In this document: piece by piece, positions 4,546-5,259 of the stretch | Numbering within the stretch: position 1 is the first letter of the stretch | Layout: each line of letters opens with the position of its first letter | NCBI GenBank assembly: GCA_030673355.1 | Contig: DAOVJF010000230.1 | Coordinates: forward strand, 1-5,259 | DNA length: 5,259 nucleotides | Direction: 5' to 3' | Origin: Planctomycetota bacterium | GTDB taxonomy: Bacteria; JAJVIF01; JAPKYR01 | Translations under genes and position numbers: made by a program | Notes under the pieces: generated by a model | The model's input: the letters and a program-made list of their open reading frames with translations, nothing else | Database searches by the model: none | Told to the model about the DNA's origin: nothing

Positions 4546-5169
4546 ATGGAAGAGACAATCGAGCGCGTGCTGGTGGTGAAAACCGACTGGATTCATTCCC
4601 TTTATGATAAAAGAGGTTTCATCCCCGATATTCATCCTGAGTTCATAAAGGAACTCCCCGAGAGGGCATTTTTTATGGAACGTCCCGATGCCGAAATCGA
4701 TCCGTCGTTCCGGCAGGTGATTTCATATACTCTTGTATGTTTTAAAGGAAAATACCTGACTGTGACTCGGCATGATACCCAGGGCGAAGCCAGGCTTCAT
4801 AACAAGATGAGCTTCGGAATCGGTGGCCATATCAATCCGGTAGATGAAATAGAAACGGACATTCTCGATTCCGGCCTCAAGCGGGAACTTTCCGAGGAGC
4901 TGAATGTGGATGCCCCGCCGGGGTTTAACGATCTTGAAGTCCTGGGTCTGATCTGCTCGGACGCGAACGAGGTCAGCAGGGTACATCTCGGTGTGGTGCT
5001 CAGATGGGACGTGAATGAACCGGTCGAAATACGCGAAACCGATAAAATGCACGGCGAATACCTTGCGCCGGATGAAATCGGCCGGCACCACGATCGTCTT
5101 GAAAACTGGTCGCAGCTTGTCTATGATGGCCTGATCAGACGGTCGGCATGTCCGGGCATATCCGGATAA
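4546..5169 (+). CDS. Nudix hydrolase, predicted phosphoesterase type
   Basis: Nudix enzymes cleave nucleoside diphosphates linked to another group, using metal ions held by the Nudix box. This 207-residue protein resembles the conserved phosphoesterase-like Nudix group that starts with a VLVV strand and carries an IGGHI motif; I recall it as COG4112 but cannot check. Visible: ERVLVV (6-11), DPSFRQVISYTLV (52-64), RLHNKMSFGIGGHI (83-96), and the Nudix helix RELSEEL (113-119) with E114, E117 and E118 as metal ligands. Near the C-terminus SRVHLGVVLRWDV and ENWSQLVYDGL are family-like. The box departs from consensus: D105 replaces the usual glutamate before the helix, N120 replaces glycine, and the loop after GG is longer. 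ATG at 4546 is well placed for the family N-terminus and is predicted to be leaderless. The substrate is unknown. A further gene starts 35 bp downstream. Confidence 0.88.
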   Translation: MEETIERVLVVKTDWIHSLYDKRGFIPDIHPEFIKELPERAFFMERPDAEIDPSFRQVISYTLVCFKGKYLTVTRHDTQGEARLHNKMSFGIGGHINPVDEIETDILDSGLKRELSEELNVDAPPGFNDLEVLGLICSDANEVSRVHLGVVLRWDVNEPVEIRETDKMHGEYLAPDEIGRHHDRLENWSQLVYDGLIRRSACPGISG

Positions 5170-5204
5170 AGCAATTTTTATCCCTGTTCATTGAGGTTTT
5201 ATCT

Positions 5205-5259
5205 ATGGACTCCGAAGTATCGCCCCAACCTGAAAATCCTGACACAAAACCTAGGCCGG
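5205..5259 (+). CDS. N-terminus of an unidentified protein, cut by window end
   Basis: ATG at 5205 opens a frame of 18 codons to the window edge (MDSEVSPQPENPDTKPRP). A TTGAGG ribosome binding site at 5191-5196 lies 8 nt upstream, and the gene starts 35 bp after the Nudix stop codon, so cotranscription is likely. The visible part is hydrophilic and proline-rich, with no signal peptide yet. Too little is present to name a family, and the frame could end just beyond the window. Confidence 0.45.
   Translation, partial: MDSEVSPQPENPDTKPRP

Overview
This window looks like ordinary chromosome from a bacterium of roughly balanced base composition. Neither the genes nor the sequence fix a phylum. 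Gene content (MeaB-type GTPase, hemerythrin-like protein, RNase PH, RdgB/HAM1 pyrophosphatase, Nudix phosphoesterase, tRNA-Leu) is housekeeping. The promoters suggest a lineage that often uses leaderless mRNAs: three genes have an apparent -10 box 6 to 8 nt before the start codon and no ribosome binding site, while other genes in the same window have Shine-Dalgarno sequences. An uncultivated or poorly sampled phylum is possible, but that is inference.

Layout. 1-163: a REP/MITE-like inverted repeat (52-134) followed at once by an extended -10 promoter. 164-1123 (+): MeaB/ArgK-type G3E GTPase with a divergent switch motif. 1127-1151: inverted repeat between convergent genes. 1160-1798 (-): hemerythrin-domain protein. 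1799-1901: divergent intergenic region with a hairpin and the rph promoter. 1902-2651 (+): RNase PH. 2652-2831: intergenic region with two identical 28-nt direct repeats whose core folds like the hairpin before rph. 2832-3440 (+): RdgB/HAM1 nucleotide pyrophosphatase. 3441-3552: an 11-bp perfect inverted repeat with a long loop. 3553-3641 (-): tRNA-Leu(UAA) with encoded CCA. 3642-3825: intergenic, with a strong terminator-like hairpin for the next gene. 3826-4365 (-): low-complexity acidic protein with an RGG box and a basic tail. 4366-4545: divergent promoter region. 4546-5169 (+): Nudix hydrolase. 5205-end (+): start of a further, truncated gene.

How the genes work together. RNase PH (trimming of tRNA 3' ends) and RdgB/HAM1 (removal of non-canonical purine nucleoside triphosphates) are frequent neighbours in bacteria. 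Here they are separated by 180 bp of repeats and HAM1 has its own apparent promoter. MeaB normally guards adenosylcobalamin-dependent methylmalonyl-CoA mutase, but no mutase gene is in the window. No phage, plasmid, defence system or biosynthetic cluster is visible. The points most worth a second look are the shared leaderless promoter architecture, the hairpin repeat family with compensatory changes, and the RGG-box protein.
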